NCBI GenBank assembly: GCA_017447865.1
Contig: JAFSMO010000018.1
Coordinates: 1-58,530, forward strand
Source: Thermoguttaceae bacterium
GTDB taxonomy: Bacteria; Planctomycetota; Planctomycetia; Pirellulales; Thermoguttaceae
DNA: 58,530 nt
Reading direction: 5' to 3'
Part shown: positions 18,907 to 27,397 of the stretch, piece after piece
How the letters are laid out: each line of letters starts with the position of its first letter
Position numbering within the stretch: the first letter of the stretch is position 1
Notes under the pieces: model-generated
What the model was told of the DNA's origin: nothing
Databases searched by the model: none
The model's input: the letters and a program-made list of their open reading frames with translations, nothing else
Made by a program: the position numbers and the translations under genes

Positions 18907-19010
18907 TGGCGTTCAGAATTCTAAAAATGAGGAGTGATGTAAAAAAATGAACTCATCGCAGGGGCAAACTGGATGTTACCCCCGCGAATCGTCACGCATT
19001 AATTTACATT

Positions 19011-22000
19011 TTACCCCTTTTTGGATTTTTTTGCAAGGAGGGGCGGAAAAAAACCCAGAGAAACGCCCAAAACGAGGAGCAGCCACGCAGCAGGTTCCGG
19101 AATCGCGGAGGCTGAGGCCAGTCGGACTCCATAAATTCCGGTTTCCGCGTCATAGTACGTGAAAGCAAAAGCGCTTGAATCGACGAGCGTGATGTTGGTA
19201 AGAAGATTTTCCGCTCCCGTCAAGCTGTCGGCCTGAACCACCGGAATGAGCTGGAAGTCTTCGAGAATCGGACCGGTGACGGTAATATTGAAGATGGAAT
19301 TCTCGCCAAAATCAGCCATTCCCGTGACCTGGAGCGGGGCGTCCGTCGCTTCAGAATCGACTGTAAAGTTGATCGTCGCCTCCGGTTCCACCTTGAAGTT
19401 TCCGCCGACCATACCGGTCAGCTCCGTGACGGTCGTCTTCTGGCCGACGGTCAGGTTTCCGGCCGTCTGCAGGTCGGTCACTTTGAACGGAATGTTCGCT
19501 TCCGTGTCGTTCGAAAGACGCAAGGTCCCGGCTCCCGTAATGGCCGCGGAGGTGATCTCGTAGCCGGTCACGTTCGTGTCCGCCGCAGGAACTTCCACGT
19601 TCACTGTGACGCCGGACGCGATGTCGAACGAGGCGTTTTCCAGTTTCTGAACGCCGTTGACCTGCGGGGTCCCCACGATGATTTTTCCGTCGGAGCCGTT
19701 CAGAACGCCGGTCGTCTGGTCGATGTTCATCGCGCTGTAGGTCGAAGCGCCGTTGAGCCGCATGCCGATCCCGAGGTTCTTGCCGTCAGCGTCCTTGACG
19801 TTGGCCATGGCGTAGCGGTCACCGCTCTGGTCGCAGACGCGGACGTCCATCTGGTAAACGCCTGCGGCAAGCGAAACGCCCGTGGCGGTGTTGGTGGCGC
19901 AGTTCCCGGCGTAGCCAAGGAGTTGGACCCACGGGGCGTCGTCTTTCGGCGAGCCGTCAAAGTAGCACTCGCGGACCCAGACGCCCTGTGTGTCGTCGAA
20001 CGCGCCGGAGAAATCGAGCGAAACGTCTTCCAGGACGTTGATCGTGGTGAGGTACGACATACTGGCGTAGTTGGAAGTCATCCAGGTACCGGAGACTTCG
20101 CTCTTGGTCGGGTTGTTCGCGCACTGCCACATGTCGTACACGAGGCCGGCATCACCGTAGGTTTTCGTGGATGTGTACGCGCCGCCCGGGGCGACACGAC
20201 CGTCTTTGCCCTGGTTCCCTTCGATGTACAGGGTCATGTTCCAGCACTGATCCTTGACGATCTGGTTGGCGGCGCTGTGGATCCCGAGCGTGGAGTCACC
20301 GACGAAGTTGAGCTTCGTGCCGCTGAGGTCACCGCCGGTGGTGTATTTGCCGCCGTTGAGTTCGAGTTTCGCGGTATTGGCGACGGAAACATCGTAAAGG
20401 TTGAGCGTCGTCGTGGTGTCACCGTTGAACCGGACCGTTCCGTTCCCCGTGACGTTCCCGTGGAACGCGGTCGAGGAGTTGGCCGGGAGGTTGGAGACCA
20501 CGGTGTCTGTGGCGGTTTTCACGTCGAACGTGCCGCACGAGAAATTCGCCATGTTGTTGACGGTGAGCTGGCCGGCGCCATCGAGCGCGACCGTTCCGAC
20601 GCCCGTCAGCACGTCAGCCGTGTGAGCGGTCGGGGTCTTGAAAAGGAGCGTGCCGGCGGTGACGTTGAAGGTCTTGGAACTGCCGATGCTTCCCGTCGTG
20701 CCGTCGCCGATCTGCAGCACGCCACCCTGGACGTTCGTTGCGCCGGCGTAGGTGTTGGTTCCGGTCAGGATCTGCGTTCCGGTCCCGCGCTTGGTGATGA
20801 TCGTTCCGCTGCGGTCGTTCGTGATCGTTCCAGAGAACGTGGCGGTGTTGTTCGCGACGCCGTAGGTCGCGTTCGCTTCGTTATTCGCGACGCCAAGAAT
20901 ATAATGTGCACCGTAAATTCTCCCGGCGCCCGTCAGGGAGTCGATGTAAACGCTGTTAGCCGAGCCGTCCCAACCGTTGAATTGGGCATTGGCCGCGATG
21001 TTCAGGGAGCCCTGGTTGCTGAGCCAGTTGATGCCGGCGGACCAGCCACCGTTCATTAATACGCCTTCCTGAACGTCGATCCAGCCGCCAAGTCCCTGGG
21101 CGATTTTTGTGACCGCATTGCCGACCCCGTTACGGTTCAGAAGCGCCACGGCCCCGGTCCCGGTTTTCAGAATGGTTCCCGCACCGTTGATGGTCATGGT
21201 GTAATTGACCGCGTTTACCGTGTTGTCCGCGTTATGGTTCGTGCCAGCGGTACTGTTCATTTCCAGAACGCCGCCCGACTCCACCGTGATCGTGCCGGCT
21301 TTGTCATTGAAACTCGGGGTCACCCGGTCGGCAGCGTACAGTTTGGCTCCGTTTTTAATGGTGACTTGAGAAGTGCCCAAGCGGAAGTTGAACGTTCCGT
21401 AAGTGCCGTCTTCTCTTGAGGCGAGGACGGGCGTGTCCGTGGTGAGGCTGAGCGTTCCGCTGGCGATGACCAAGGCTCCGTCACCGGTGATCTTGTTCAT
21501 CAGGACGGTGTTCGTCCCCGCGCCTTCGTCAAAGATGAACTGGGCGCCAGCGTCCACCGTGATGTCCGAGGCGGCGTTGATGGTGGCCGCGGTCGTGCCG
21601 TTGCCCAGCGAGATGGCGCCTTCATGGACGTTGATCGGAGAAGTGAACGTATCAGGCGCGGCCTCCGTGAGCTGGAACGTGCCGGCGCCTTTCTTGTTCA
21701 GCGGGGTATTCGTCGAGAGGATCGTTGCCGCAGAAGCCGCGACCGTTTTCGAAGCGGGCGTCGCGAGCCCGACGGTTCCGGTGCTCAGGACGCGCAGGTC
21801 GCTGAACTCGGTGCTCGTGTAGGCGTTGGCCGTGTCGGCGTCGTTGACGTACATGTAGAACTCGGCGCCTTCCGCGATGGAGCCCTTGCTCATGTCGAGT
21901 TTGACGGCCGAATCGAGCTTGCCGCCCGGGCCGATGGTCCAGTAGCCGTTGAACGTGTTCCCCGTGTTCGTCAGGGAGACGGTACCGTTCGTAACGGTCA

Positions 22001-22913
22001 GGTTTCCGGAGCCGCTGACCACGCCGGAAAGGGTGGACGCCTCGTCGGTATCGAAGACCAAAGACGCTCCGTCCGCAATGGAAACGGCGGAACCGGTGTT
22101 GACTTTACCGGTCGTTCCGTTACCGATTTGGAGCGTGCCGCCGGAAACGGTGAATCCGCCTCCGCCGGTCCAGGTCCCGGAGAGGATCTGCGTCCCGGTG
22201 CCGGTTTTATTCAGACCGATCAGAAGCGCCTTGGCCGCATCGGTGGTGGTACTTCCGGAAAATTCAGGAATTCCTCCCGACCAGGTAGAACCGGCGGAAC
22301 CAATCGTAAGGACTCGCGTACCGGTCTGCCCCATGATGACCGTACCGGCTCCGACGAGAGAGTCGATCGTCATGCCCGACCCATCCCAAAGGTCAAGATT
22401 GGCGCCGGAAGCGATTTGCAGGTCGGCCTGGTTTGAACCCCAGTTCTGCTGGTTCCAGCCGCCGTTGCGCAGTGTACCCTGCTGAATGTCGATCAACGCG
22501 CCATCGGAAAAAGCGAATTTGACGCTGAAATTATAGTCACCGCCACCCGTGTAGCCCGCGCTTTGCATCGCCAGCGAGCCGGTGCCGGTCTTGATGAACG
22601 TACCGCCGCCGGTGAAGAGGAGGGATGCGCCATTGGCATTGATTAAGGAGTTGTTGGCGTCATGGTTACCGGTTTTTGTGTTGTTCGAAGTGAGGGACCC
22701 GCCCGTCGCGATGTCGATCGTGATGTTCGTCGTCTGGCCGATTAGCACGTCCTGACCGAGGGTCACTTTGCCGGTTTCCGTAATAAAGACGTTTTCCCCC
22801 CACGCGGGTGACGTGTCAAAAGTCTGCTCGGTATCGATCGTCACGGAATAAGCCGGGACGGCCAACGCCGCAAGGGCAAGGAACGCGAAAAAGGACTTGG
22901 TGAATTTAAGCAT
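19011..22913 (-). CDS. PEP-CTERM protein with autotransporter-associated beta-strand repeats (PATR)
   Basis: 1300 residues from the ATG at 22913 (GGAG site upstream; signal peptide MLKFTKSFFAFLALAALAVPAYS). A longer in-frame start at 23012 is rejected because it lacks a signal peptide and overlaps the promoter. The body is Gly/Thr/Asn-rich beta-helix sequence with repeated PATR units, for example GTGTQILSGTWTGGGGFTV and GTGTQILTGTNTYAGATNV, each followed by GGxLQIGxGTTG. The C-terminus is a PEP-CTERM signal: PEPAAW, a hydrophobic stretch, then KKSKKG. Such tails are processed by exosortase, after which the protein is retained at or released from the surface. No autotransporter barrel is present. 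Likely a surface adhesin or matrix protein; the ligand is unknown. Confidence 0.88.
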   Translation of the reverse strand: MLKFTKSFFAFLALAALAVPAYSVTIDTEQTFDTSPAWGENVFITETGKVTLGQDVLIGQTTNITIDIATGGSLTSNNTKTGNHDANNSLINANGASLLFTGGGTFIKTGTGSLAMQSAGYTGGGDYNFSVKFAFSDGALIDIQQGTLRNGGWNQQNWGSNQADLQIASGANLDLWDGSGMTIDSLVGAGTVIMGQTGTRVLTIGSAGSTWSGGIPEFSGSTTTDAAKALLIGLNKTGTGTQILSGTWTGGGGFTVSGGTLQIGNGTTGKVNTGSAVSIADGASLVFDTDEASTLSGVVSGSGNLTVTNGTVSLTNTGNTFNGYWTIGPGGKLDSAVKLDMSKGSIAEGAEFYMYVNDADTANAYTSTEFSDLRVLSTGTVGLATPASKTVAASAATILSTNTPLNKKGAGTFQLTEAAPDTFTSPINVHEGAISLGNGTTAATINAASDITVDAGAQFIFDEGAGTNTVLMNKITGDGALVIASGTLSLTTDTPVLASREDGTYGTFNFRLGTSQVTIKNGAKLYAADRVTPSFNDKAGTITVESGGVLEMNSTAGTNHNADNTVNAVNYTMTINGAGTILKTGTGAVALLNRNGVGNAVTKIAQGLGGWIDVQEGVLMNGGWSAGINWLSNQGSLNIAANAQFNGWDGSANSVYIDSLTGAGRIYGAHYILGVANNEANATYGVANNTATFSGTITNDRSGTIITKRGTGTQILTGTNTYAGATNVQGGVLQIGDGTTGSIGSSKTFNVTAGTLLFKTPTAHTADVLTGVGTVALDGAGQLTVNNMANFSCGTFDVKTATDTVVSNLPANSSTAFHGNVTGNGTVRFNGDTTTTLNLYDVSVANTAKLELNGGKYTTGGDLSGTKLNFVGDSTLGIHSAANQIVKDQCWNMTLYIEGNQGKDGRVAPGGAYTSTKTYGDAGLVYDMWQCANNPTKSEVSGTWMTSNYASMSYLTTINVLEDVSLDFSGAFDDTQGVWVRECYFDGSPKDDAPWVQLLGYAGNCATNTATGVSLAAGVYQMDVRVCDQSGDRYAMANVKDADGKNLGIGMRLNGASTYSAMNIDQTTGVLNGSDGKIIVGTPQVNGVQKLENASFDIASGVTVNVEVPAADTNVTGYEITSAAITGAGTLRLSNDTEANIPFKVTDLQTAGNLTVGQKTTVTELTGMVGGNFKVEPEATINFTVDSEATDAPLQVTGMADFGENSIFNITVTGPILEDFQLIPVVQADSLTGAENLLTNITLVDSSAFAFTYYDAETGIYGVRLASASAIPEPAAWLLLVLGVSLGFFPPLLAKKSKKG

Positions 22914-23027
22914 TTTAATTCTCCGGTATATAAATTTCGGACTCGACCGGTATTTTGAACGGTTACTCATGATTCTGCGGCAAAAAGGTTGGACCTCATC
23001 AACACAGAACATATTTACATACAGTAT

Positions 23028-23056
23028 ATTTTATACCACTTTGTGCCAAATATCAA
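23028..23056 (-). promoter_or_regulatory. Sigma70-type promoter for the large PATR gene
   Basis: Minus strand: TTGATA (23056-23051), 17-nt spacer, TAAAAT (23033-23028), with A/T tracts upstream that could act as an UP element. The predicted leader is about 108 nt. Confidence 0.5.
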
Positions 23057-23180
23057 GTCTCGGGAGAAAAAAATACAAAAAAATCCAAAAAAAGTAGAAA
23101 AAATCGTTAAAAAGGTCAGAGTCGGACGAGAGTCTTTGCGGAGAGGAGGCTTCCAGAATCGTCTCAGTATTCGTTTTCCA

Positions 23181-23373
23181 GATCCGGAGGGCCGGCGTCC
23201 TCGCCGGTCAAGTTAATTACGCCAGAAATTACGGGGTCATTACTGACCCCGCTCGCCAGCGGCATCCCGCCGTTCAAGTAAATATTTTTTGCCTTTCCCA
23301 TTTCACCGGTTATTAACTTGACCGGCGGGACGCCGGCCCTCCGGATCGACGAAGCTGGAAGCGTCGTCCCCGT
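23181..23373. repeat. Composite palindromic intergenic repeat, copy 1
   Basis: Part of the 471-nt gap 22914-23384. A 38-nt arm (23181-23218) recurs inverted at 23310-23347 with only a few differences. Between them is an 8-bp hairpin (23232-23251: CGGGGTCA-TTAC-TGACCCCG) followed by GCTCGCC. To the right, 23348-23373 is the inverted near-copy (one mismatch) of 48986-49011. No ORF of its own. It begins 12 nt past the stop of the isomerase-like gene at 23385. The rest of the gap holds the PATR promoter and AT-rich leader. Confidence 0.8.
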
Positions 23374-23384
23374 GGGTGAAAGGC

Positions 23385-24245
23385 TCAGACGTCGCAGATC
23401 GCGTACGCTTCCGCGAGGCTCTTCAGACCATCGCGGCGCGGAACGAATTCCTGGCCGATCCAGCCCTTGTAGTTCGTCTCGGCAATTTCACGCATGATCT
23501 GGCCGTAGTCGAGCTGCTGGCTCGCCAGGTCGATCTCAGCGCGGCCCGGCCAGCCGCCGGTGTGGTAGTGGCCCCAGCAGTCGTGGTGCTCGCGAATGTC
23601 TTTGATCGGGTCTTCGCCCATCTCGCGGGCGTGGAAAATGTCGTACAGGATCTTGAACGACGGCGAGTCGATCGCGTGGACCAGATCCACCGCCCACTTG
23701 GTCTCGTCGCACATGTAATCTTTGTGCCCGTGGCTGTTGAGCAGCTCCATGCAGAGGACGATCCCGTTTTTCTCGGCGTACTGCACGACTTCTTTCAGGC
23801 CCTTGATGCAGTTGGCCATGCCTTCTTCTTTGCCCATTCCCTCGCAGTTGCCGGACATGGTGATCACGTTCGGGAAACCCCACTTGACGGCCTTGTCGAC
23901 GCACTCTTTCGTCTTGACGATCAGTTCTTCGTGGTACTGGGTGTGGTTGAAGCCGCGGGTGATGCCCATCGGCGAGCCGATCATGGCGCAGCACAGTCCG
24001 TACTTTTTCATCGTTTCCCACTGGCCCTCGCCGGTGAGTTCCAGGGATTTAATGCCGATTTTGGCGGCGGCTTCGCAGAACTGGTCGAGCGAAACGTTGT
24101 TCTTGTTCATCCAGCCGTTGTAGCACCAAAGGCACGCGGACTGCTTGAAACCGTATTTCTTCGCCTCAGCAAAAGCGGACGGAATGGGCAGGGCGCCCGC
24201 CGCGGCCAGCACGGCAAGCGATTTGAGGACGGTACGACGATTCAT
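23385..24245 (-). CDS. Exported TIM-barrel sugar isomerase-like protein (hydroxypyruvate isomerase type)
   Basis: 286 residues. The N-terminus MNRRTVLKSLAVLAAAGALP is a twin-arginine-type signal, so the protein is probably folded and then exported. The body is an AP-endonuclease-2/xylose-isomerase-like barrel, with VLCMELLNSHGHKDYMCD, ILYDIFHAREMGEDP, HHDCWGHYHTGGWPGR and GWIGQEFVPRRDG supplying the metal-binding Glu, Asp, His and Glu typical of hydroxypyruvate isomerase (Hyi)-like members. Reaction: aldose-ketose or epimerase chemistry on an unidentified sugar. A CAGGAG ribosome site lies upstream. The gene ends beside a palindromic repeat, and the second isomerase-like gene at 49095 ends the same way. 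Confidence 0.8.
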   Translation of the reverse strand: MNRRTVLKSLAVLAAAGALPIPSAFAEAKKYGFKQSACLWCYNGWMNKNNVSLDQFCEAAAKIGIKSLELTGEGQWETMKKYGLCCAMIGSPMGITRGFNHTQYHEELIVKTKECVDKAVKWGFPNVITMSGNCEGMGKEEGMANCIKGLKEVVQYAEKNGIVLCMELLNSHGHKDYMCDETKWAVDLVHAIDSPSFKILYDIFHAREMGEDPIKDIREHHDCWGHYHTGGWPGRAEIDLASQQLDYGQIMREIAETNYKGWIGQEFVPRRDGLKSLAEAYAICDV

Positions 24246-24317
24246 AAAAAACTCCTGAAAATTTAGTTAGGATCCTGGATTTACGGGGAAGGAATTCCTT
24301 CGTGAATTGATTTCTTC

Positions 24318-24346
24318 AGCCTACCCGATTTTTCGAAAAACTTCAA
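24318..24346 (-). promoter_or_regulatory. Weak candidate promoter for the isomerase-like gene
   Basis: Minus strand: TTGAAG (24346-24341), 17-nt spacer, TAGGCT (24323-24318), with CCCCCC before the -35 as in other promoters here. The -10 is poor, so this is tentative. Confidence 0.3.
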
Positions 24347-24358
24347 GGGGGGCCCCGG

Positions 24359-25366
24359 TCATTTTACCTCTTTTTCCAAAATTTCTTCGCCCCGCAGGAT
24401 GGTCACGCGGATCGGATCCTCGAAATCGATGTAATTCAGCTCGGAGTCCAGGTCGCTCAGGGACTGGATCAGGCGGCCGTTTACGTAGAGGATCAGGTCG
24501 TCCGCCTTTAGGTCCGCGCGTGCGCAGCGGGAATCCGGCCGGACGAAGTCGATGAACGCCGGCGTCCGTGCGACCAGTTCCGGGACCATGACCAGCCCCA
24601 GCATTTCCAGCGTGACCGACTTTTCGGGCTTCTTTCTGTCGCTTGCGTCCGCCAGGGCCAAAGCTGCGGTGGTTTGCGCCTCGCCGGACTGGATCTTCTG
24701 GATCCCCTCCTGAAGGACGTAAGCGGGAAGCGCGAAATTAAGCCAGCAGCCGGTCCGGGAGTTTTGCAGTTCTTTGCCGAGGATCCCGAGGAGGTCTTTG
24801 CCGTCGGCCGAGACGAGGGCGCCGCCCGCCGCGCCCGGATTGTTCGTCGTCACGTCCAGAATGTAAACCGGGCCGTGGTACCGCGTGGCAAACGCACGGC
24901 GCGTGGCCTCAAGTTGGGTCGTTCCGGAAATGACCCCCGCCTGGACCGAGACCGGTTCGTTCCCGACCGCGACGTTGAAAAGGTTGCTCAGCGCGAGGAT
25001 CGGCGTCCCGTCGAGCGTCTGGTCTTTGGTTCGGGCCGCGGCCGCCGCCAGGTCGAAGAACGGGAACGGCGTGGTGCGCTCGATCTTCAAAAGCGCGATC
25101 TCCTGGATCGGCTCGACGCCCAGAAGCTCGGCCTTGTAGCGGGACCCGTCCGAAAGAACGCAGTCGATCGTGTCGGTGTTCAAAACCGGGCTGAAAACGG
25201 TGGCGATCAGGCCGTCCGCCGAAATCAGGAAGCCGGACTGGTACTCCTCCATCTCGGCGAAGCCGCCGGCGCCGTAGATCTTGACCATGCGGGGCTGAAG
25301 CTCGGCCGTGCTCTGCGCGAAGCAGACGGAAGCGAGGAACAGAAAAATCAAAGGGAAAATTCTCAT
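24359..25366 (-). CDS. HtrA-like pseudoprotease with PDZ domain
   Basis: 335 residues from the ATG at 25366, which begins a signal peptide (MRIFPLIFLFLASVCFAQ). The open frame starts 9 nt earlier at a TTG, judged less likely. The trypsin-like fold is recognisable when aligned to the active relative at 2681-4693, yet every catalytic residue is changed: Ser59 for His (IATVFSPV against LTNFHVV), Glu89 for Asp (QEIALLKI against GDLALIKI) and Ala180 for Ser (NNPGAAGGAL against NPGNSGGPL). A PDZ-like domain (about 240-335, ending DPIRVTILRGEEI) remains. It probably binds peptides or acts as a scaffold or chaperone. The frame is intact, so this is not a decayed gene. It lies 75 nt downstream of the esterase/DUF1080 gene. 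Confidence 0.85.
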   Translation of the reverse strand: MRIFPLIFLFLASVCFAQSTAELQPRMVKIYGAGGFAEMEEYQSGFLISADGLIATVFSPVLNTDTIDCVLSDGSRYKAELLGVEPIQEIALLKIERTTPFPFFDLAAAAARTKDQTLDGTPILALSNLFNVAVGNEPVSVQAGVISGTTQLEATRRAFATRYHGPVYILDVTTNNPGAAGGALVSADGKDLLGILGKELQNSRTGCWLNFALPAYVLQEGIQKIQSGEAQTTAALALADASDRKKPEKSVTLEMLGLVMVPELVARTPAFIDFVRPDSRCARADLKADDLILYVNGRLIQSLSDLDSELNYIDFEDPIRVTILRGEEILEKEVK

Positions 25367-25441
25367 TTCAGTCAAAAACGAATCAAAAGGTTCAGCGTCG
25401 GCCCTCCTGATTCGTTTGAAAATGGGTTAAGGAAAGCGGCC

Positions 25442-27358
25442 TCATTCGTCCAGCGGCACGATCCAGATGTTCCGGAACCGGGTCGGGTTTCCGTGGTCCT
25501 GAAGGAAAAGCGGCGCGAAACCGGTTTTTTGCTGCCGCTCCCGCATCTGCTTGACGCAATCCGTCGTCTGGCGGCGCAGCGGGGTCCACTGGGAACGCGG
25601 CTCGTCAAACTCAAACTCGTCCTGGACGAGGATCCCGTTCAGGTACGCGGTCATGCGGCCCTTTTGAACGATTTTGCCCGACTCGTCACGGCGCGGCGCG
25701 TGGTACGTCACGTCGTACGACTGCCACTCACCCCCGCCGAGGCCCGCCAGCGTTTGCGGCGCGTTGAAAAGGTAAAATGCGCCGGCATCGTGGCAGTTCA
25801 CGTCGTGCGCGCCCTGGGAATTAATGACCTGCATCTCGTAAAGCCCGTGAATGTAAAGGCCCGAGTTGCCGTCACGGCCGCGCGGGGTCTGGAATTCCAC
25901 GTGGATCTGCGCGTCGCGGAAGTCGACGTCGGAATGAACGTGGTTGATCCCGTTTTTCGCCGTGGAGATCAGCTCGTCATTTTCGACCGGCCAGTTCGCG
26001 GGCGCGCCGCTCATGTCGCGGAAGCGGTTCACGAGGTTCCCGTCGGCGTCACGCCCGAAGAGCAAAACCCCGTTTTCCGGCATTTTGGCGAAATTCGGCT
26101 TCTGGACCGGCTTGCAGACCTCGTAGTGCGAGGAAACCATCAGGCCCTCGGCGGTCTGAACGTCCAGGTAAATGCGCAGCGGGTTTTTCGAGGCGATCTC
26201 CTGCGGGATCACGGCCGTCACGAGTTTCTTTTCGGGATCGACTGCTGCGGGGAGTTCCAGCCACTCGCGGACCGACCATTTGCCATCGACGTACCCGCCA
26301 AGGTCGGTCGAGTAGTGAAGTTTCGCGGTTTTCGCGGCTCCGGCGTTGGTCTTGATCGGGGCGGAAACCTGGATCGTCCCGTCCGCGGCGCGTTCCCATT
26401 TGAGCTGGCCGAGGCACGGAAGTTCCGGCCCGCCGCAAAGGACCGAGTTGATGTACGCCAGAACTTCCGGCGGATCGCCAGCCGGCGCGTGGCCGTGCGG
26501 CATGTGCACCTGAAGCCGGACGTCGGCGTTCTTCACCCGCGAGTAAGTGTCCCAGTGAATGTCGAGCGGGTACGCGAAATCATCGGTCCCGGCCACGAAA
26601 AAGACGCGGCATTTTGCGTTCCAGCAGTACCGCAGCGGGTCGAAAAAGTCGTTCCAATGCTGAACGCCCGGCCAGGGGATCGCGCCCATTCGCGGCGTCC
26701 AGACGCTGTTTTTCTCGAGGTTCCCGCAGCCGTACACGGGCACGATGACCTGGAAACGATCATCGATCCCGCCGAGCATGGAGGTCAGGTAGCCACCCCA
26801 GCTGATCCCGGTCGCGGCCGTGCGGTTCGGATCGACGTAAGGAAGCGAGTCGAGCAGTGAGTGTGCGCGCACAATGTCCGCGATGGCGTGGTACGTCCAC
26901 ATTTCGCGGTAGTCTTTCTCCTCGAAGAAGCGGAATTTCGTGTCGTCGCTCTGATCCGGGCCGCCGTCTTCAAGCGGCTTTCGGGCGCCGTCGTCCAAGA
27001 CTTCCATTCCGGCCAGGTCCATCGCGATGGCCGCGTAGCCGCGTTTCGCCCAGCTTTCGACCCAGCTTCGGAACGCCGTTCCGCCGCCGCCATGCACCAG
27101 AACGATCCCCGGGAAAGGACCGTCCCCCTTGGGATGCGCGACGAACGCAAAGACGCGGGTCGGGTGGCCCTGGTACGGTTCGCCGGCGTACCAGACTTTC
27201 TGCACGACGACCGATTCATCAGACGGAAGGTTTTCGCTCCACTGCGCCTCGGGGGCTTTTTTGAGCGTTTCCAGGTCCCAAACCTCAGACGCTTCGCGCG
27301 CCTGAAGGAATGGGACTAGCAAAAGAAGAAAAACCAAAAAAAGGAGGGATCGTTTCAT
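25442..27358 (-). CDS. Secreted alpha/beta-hydrolase (acetyl xylan esterase-like) fused to DUF1080 3-keto-disaccharide hydrolase domain
   Basis: 638 residues with a signal peptide (1-20). Residues 45-310 are an alpha/beta hydrolase of the acetyl-xylan-esterase/dienelactone-hydrolase type: oxyanion segment LVHGGGG, nucleophile Ser186 in GISWGGY, a likely acid in AGTDDFAYPLD and a His in HMPHGHAPAG. Residues 320-430 form a beta domain. Residues 435-638 are a DUF1080-type concanavalin-like domain (NSGLYIHGLYEMQVIN, GEWQSYDVTYHAP, TRFRNIWIVPLDE), a family that includes 3-keto-glucoside hydrolases. The fusion suggests deacylation and breakage of a modified sugar by one exported enzyme. No sugar 3-dehydrogenase is adjacent. 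No Shine-Dalgarno is seen. Confidence 0.82.
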   Translation of the reverse strand: MKRSLLFLVFLLLLVPFLQAREASEVWDLETLKKAPEAQWSENLPSDESVVVQKVWYAGEPYQGHPTRVFAFVAHPKGDGPFPGIVLVHGGGGTAFRSWVESWAKRGYAAIAMDLAGMEVLDDGARKPLEDGGPDQSDDTKFRFFEEKDYREMWTYHAIADIVRAHSLLDSLPYVDPNRTAATGISWGGYLTSMLGGIDDRFQVIVPVYGCGNLEKNSVWTPRMGAIPWPGVQHWNDFFDPLRYCWNAKCRVFFVAGTDDFAYPLDIHWDTYSRVKNADVRLQVHMPHGHAPAGDPPEVLAYINSVLCGGPELPCLGQLKWERAADGTIQVSAPIKTNAGAAKTAKLHYSTDLGGYVDGKWSVREWLELPAAVDPEKKLVTAVIPQEIASKNPLRIYLDVQTAEGLMVSSHYEVCKPVQKPNFAKMPENGVLLFGRDADGNLVNRFRDMSGAPANWPVENDELISTAKNGINHVHSDVDFRDAQIHVEFQTPRGRDGNSGLYIHGLYEMQVINSQGAHDVNCHDAGAFYLFNAPQTLAGLGGGEWQSYDVTYHAPRRDESGKIVQKGRMTAYLNGILVQDEFEFDEPRSQWTPLRRQTTDCVKQMRERQQKTGFAPLFLQDHGNPTRFRNIWIVPLDE

Positions 27359-27397
27359 TTTTTAATGATGATTGGACTGAATTTGAATTAACGTTTT

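Noticed and set aside
22914..23012. Upstream start of the large PATR gene
   Set aside because: The extension overlaps the promoter region and would hide the signal peptide that begins at 22913.
23181..23373. CRISPR array
   Set aside because: The repeats are inverted, not regularly spaced direct repeats, and no cas gene is present.
24359..25366. Pseudogene call for the inactive HtrA-like gene
   Set aside because: The frame, signal peptide and PDZ domain are intact; only the catalytic residues changed, which fits a functional pseudoenzyme better.
24674..26860. 728-codon open frame antisense to the pseudoprotease and esterase fusion
   Set aside because: It spans two genes and their gap on the other strand and has no recognisable protein features.
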